Shown here in pieces: positions 52,294-53,805 of a stretch of DNA of 53,805 bases. Source of the DNA: DASPWV01 sp046726375 (GTDB lineage Bacteria > Acidobacteriota > Vicinamibacteria > Vicinamibacterales > UBA2999). How positions within the stretch are numbered: the first letter of the stretch is position 1; every line of letters begins with the position of its first letter. Under the pieces are notes generated by a model, which saw only the letters and a program-made list of their open reading frames with translations, was not told where the DNA came from and searched no databases. A program made the position numbers and the translations under genes. The stretch is taken from contig JBKPAJ010000084.1 of NCBI GenBank assembly GCA_046726375.1, forward strand, positions 1 through 53,805, written 5' to 3'.

Positions 52294-53805
52294 TTAGAAG
52301 CGCACCCTGATCCCGAACTGCATCTGCCGCGGGAATTGCGCCGCGGTCGGGATCATGAAGGTCGAGGAGGACCGGTTGCCCGTTGGCGCAACAAAGTTCG
52401 TCCGATTGGTGACGTTGAAAATGTCGTAGAACAGGTCGAGGCTGTCCAATCCTCTTCCCAGCGGCAACTGGTAACGGAACGACAGGTCGACCAGGAACGA
52501 GCCCGGTCCCTCGAGACCGTTGATCACGGCGCGCCCCGCGCCGTCGACCTCGGACTGGATTGGCCGGATGGTATCGTCAATGCCGCGAATCGGCCGATCG
52601 TTGGTGTCGTTGTCGCCATTGGCATCGCTGCCGATCGTTTCGTTGATCGGCGAGCCCGAAATGGCGCTGACGACGGTCGCGATGTTCAGCGATTTCCATA
52701 CGTTGACGGTGCCGCTCGCGGCAAGAACGTGCATGCGATCCGAGGCGAAGCGGCCGTAATCGACGCGTGGATCGTTGTCCAGCCACACACGCCGGGCGTC
52801 TGGGTTGCCGAGACCGACGTAGTTGCTCTTCTGCACGGTGTACGCCAGACGGCCACTCCAGCGATTCGCCATCCGTTTGAGGAAGGAGAGTTGCAGCGAC
52901 TTGTAATCACCGTTGAACAACGAACTGGTCTGCGCCTGCAGCACGCGCGCAAAGTTGGTGTTCCGAGCCTCTGGCGGGATCAGCTCGCCGCTCGGGTCGA
53001 TGACGCCGATCCCCGGCCGCCTGCCATTCACGGGTTCGTTCAGGTCGATGACACCCAGCTGATCGTGCGAGACGTTCGCCACATAGTCCGCGGCAACGGC
53101 CGCGTTGGCAAAGATCTCATGGTTGACGCCCACGCTCCACGACCACGTGTATGGCAATTGCCGATCGTCGCTGTCCAGCCACGGGTTGGGATTGAAGGTG
53201 GTGCCGGCGAGAATCTGATCGCGTAACTGCCGCAGCGCATTCTGACCGGCCGCGCTCAGCTGCGCGACGCCAAGATTTCCCTCCGAGTCGGTGATCACGT
53301 CGGGAACGAGAACGACGCTCGCGAGCGGATGCGACTGATTGACGACGATGCTCGGGAACGGCGTCCGCACGGCGTTCTGCTGCAGCGTCAGATCGAGCAC
53401 CACGGGCGGATAGGCGTAGAATTTCCCGACGCCGCCACGGATAACGGTGCGGCCGTTGCTGCGCGGATCCCAGGCAAAGCCCACGCGCGGGCCAAAGTCG
53501 TCCTTGCTGTTGGGCGTCTGCGACTGATGGTCGTACCGCAATCCGAGATTGAGGGTGACCGCGCTGTTCAGGCGCCACCGATCTTCGACAAAGAAGTAGC
53601 CGCGGCGGTCGCGCGAGAACACCTCATAGCCCCAGTCGGTTGGAGGGCCCACCGTCACTGTGAACTGGAACGGGTGTGTGGAAGAGTCCGCGGGATTGTA
53701 AGGAGCGTCACCGCGGAACTGGAACGTGCCCGAGCTGAACGTCGTGCGCGGGGGCATCTCGTTGAAGCTCACCCCGCCGCCCGCTTTGAGCGTATGCTCG
53801 CCGCC
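52294..53805 (-). CDS. TonB-dependent receptor, Oar-like (3' part)
   Basis: The frame runs off the window's right edge, so only the C-terminal 503 residues are seen: the later barrel strands of an Oar-like TonB-dependent receptor of the carboxypeptidase-regulatory-domain type common in Acidobacteriota. Typical pieces are RRGYFFVEDRWRLNSAVTLNLGLRYD, FGPRVGFAWDPRSNGRTVIRGGVGKFY and the terminal Phe in QMQFGIRVRF used for barrel insertion. It imports or binds large ligands at the outer membrane; the neighbouring propellers may handle the same substrate. Confidence 0.9.
   Translation of the reverse strand, partial: GGEHTLKAGGGVSFNEMPPRTTFSSGTFQFRGDAPYNPADSSTHPFQFTVTVGPPTDWGYEVFSRDRRGYFFVEDRWRLNSAVTLNLGLRYDHQSQTPNSKDDFGPRVGFAWDPRSNGRTVIRGGVGKFYAYPPVVLDLTLQQNAVRTPFPSIVVNQSHPLASVVLVPDVITDSEGNLGVAQLSAAGQNALRQLRDQILAGTTFNPNPWLDSDDRQLPYTWSWSVGVNHEIFANAAVAADYVANVSHDQLGVIDLNEPVNGRRPGIGVIDPSGELIPPEARNTNFARVLQAQTSSLFNGDYKSLQLSFLKRMANRWSGRLAYTVQKSNYVGLGNPDARRVWLDNDPRVDYGRFASDRMHVLAASGTVNVWKSLNIATVVSAISGSPINETIGSDANGDNDTNDRPIRGIDDTIRPIQSEVDGAGRAVINGLEGPGSFLVDLSFRYQLPLGRGLDSLDLFYDIFNVTNRTNFVAPTGNRSSSTFMIPTAAQFPRQMQFGIRVRF

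Overview
The window is a high-GC bacterial chromosome segment. The mix of gene families points to an Acidobacteriota member, probably Vicinamibacteria-like: DUF5916 envelope proteins, MacB/ADOP-type ABC permeases, a DUF1552 protein, exported amidases, an Oar-like TonB-dependent receptor and clusters of exported beta-propellers. This placement is inference; there is no rRNA gene or phylogenetic marker to test it.

Layout. 1-8.1 kb: a DUF5916 protein split by an in-frame TAG, a cardiolipin-synthase-like PLD protein, an alpha/beta hydrolase, a GNAT acetyltransferase, a DCC-family protein and a PLP-dependent decarboxylase, all on the plus strand. 8.4-9.8 kb: an exported cupin protein (minus), a MacB-permease remnant and a gene-poor stretch with one copy of a dispersed repeat. 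9.8-20.8 kb: a long plus-strand run of small, mostly unrelated genes, many overlapping by 1-4 bases: small membrane proteins, a P-loop kinase-like protein, HXXEE, isoprenylcysteine-methyltransferase-like, a SUMF1-fold protein, an AAC(3)-like acetyltransferase, a metallophosphoesterase, pentapeptide repeats, a cyclase-family hydrolase and YjbR. 21.1-26.9 kb (minus): a ba3-type oxidase with its 40-residue small subunit, an amidase, a frameshifted DUF1552 protein and a small exported protein. 27.0-32.3 kb (plus): a PhoP/PhoQ-like two-component pair with an 11-bp-periodic operator, a MacB-like permease and a RodZ-like HTH protein.

32.5-35.7 kb is a decay zone. An IS21-family remnant (istA only, with a frameshift and a nonsense codon) is fused at one end to a SecA fragment and at the other cuts the 5' end of a RIC/YtfE iron-sulfur repair gene. 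RIC is itself frameshifted and is followed by a membrane-segment fragment and a frame-broken gene with four Zn-knuckle-like units. 36.1-42.3 kb (minus): an amidase, a sulfite-oxidase-like molybdoprotein, a beta-barrel protein coupled to a GPKTTT-repeat protein, and class I fructose-bisphosphate aldolase. 42.5-46.3 kb (plus): a YCII protein, a thioredoxin-reductase-like flavoprotein, then a sensor kinase/regulator pair with a good sigma-70 promoter and a palindrome at the predicted transcription start. 46.4-53.8 kb: three exported beta-propellers, an LVIVD-type protein and the 3' part of a TonB-dependent receptor.

The most unusual signal lies between genes. Eight intergenic arrays are each built from a short word iterated imperfectly. 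In six of them the word appears on one arm and its reverse complement on the other, so the RNA would fold into a long imperfect hairpin. The word differs from array to array except for one related pair. Every array abuts or overlaps the stop codon of a neighbouring gene. A second repeat family, about 110 bp with inverted ends, occurs twice 33 kb apart. Several genes carry single-base frame lesions, many in homopolymers, so assembly error must be excluded before they are called real pseudogenes.
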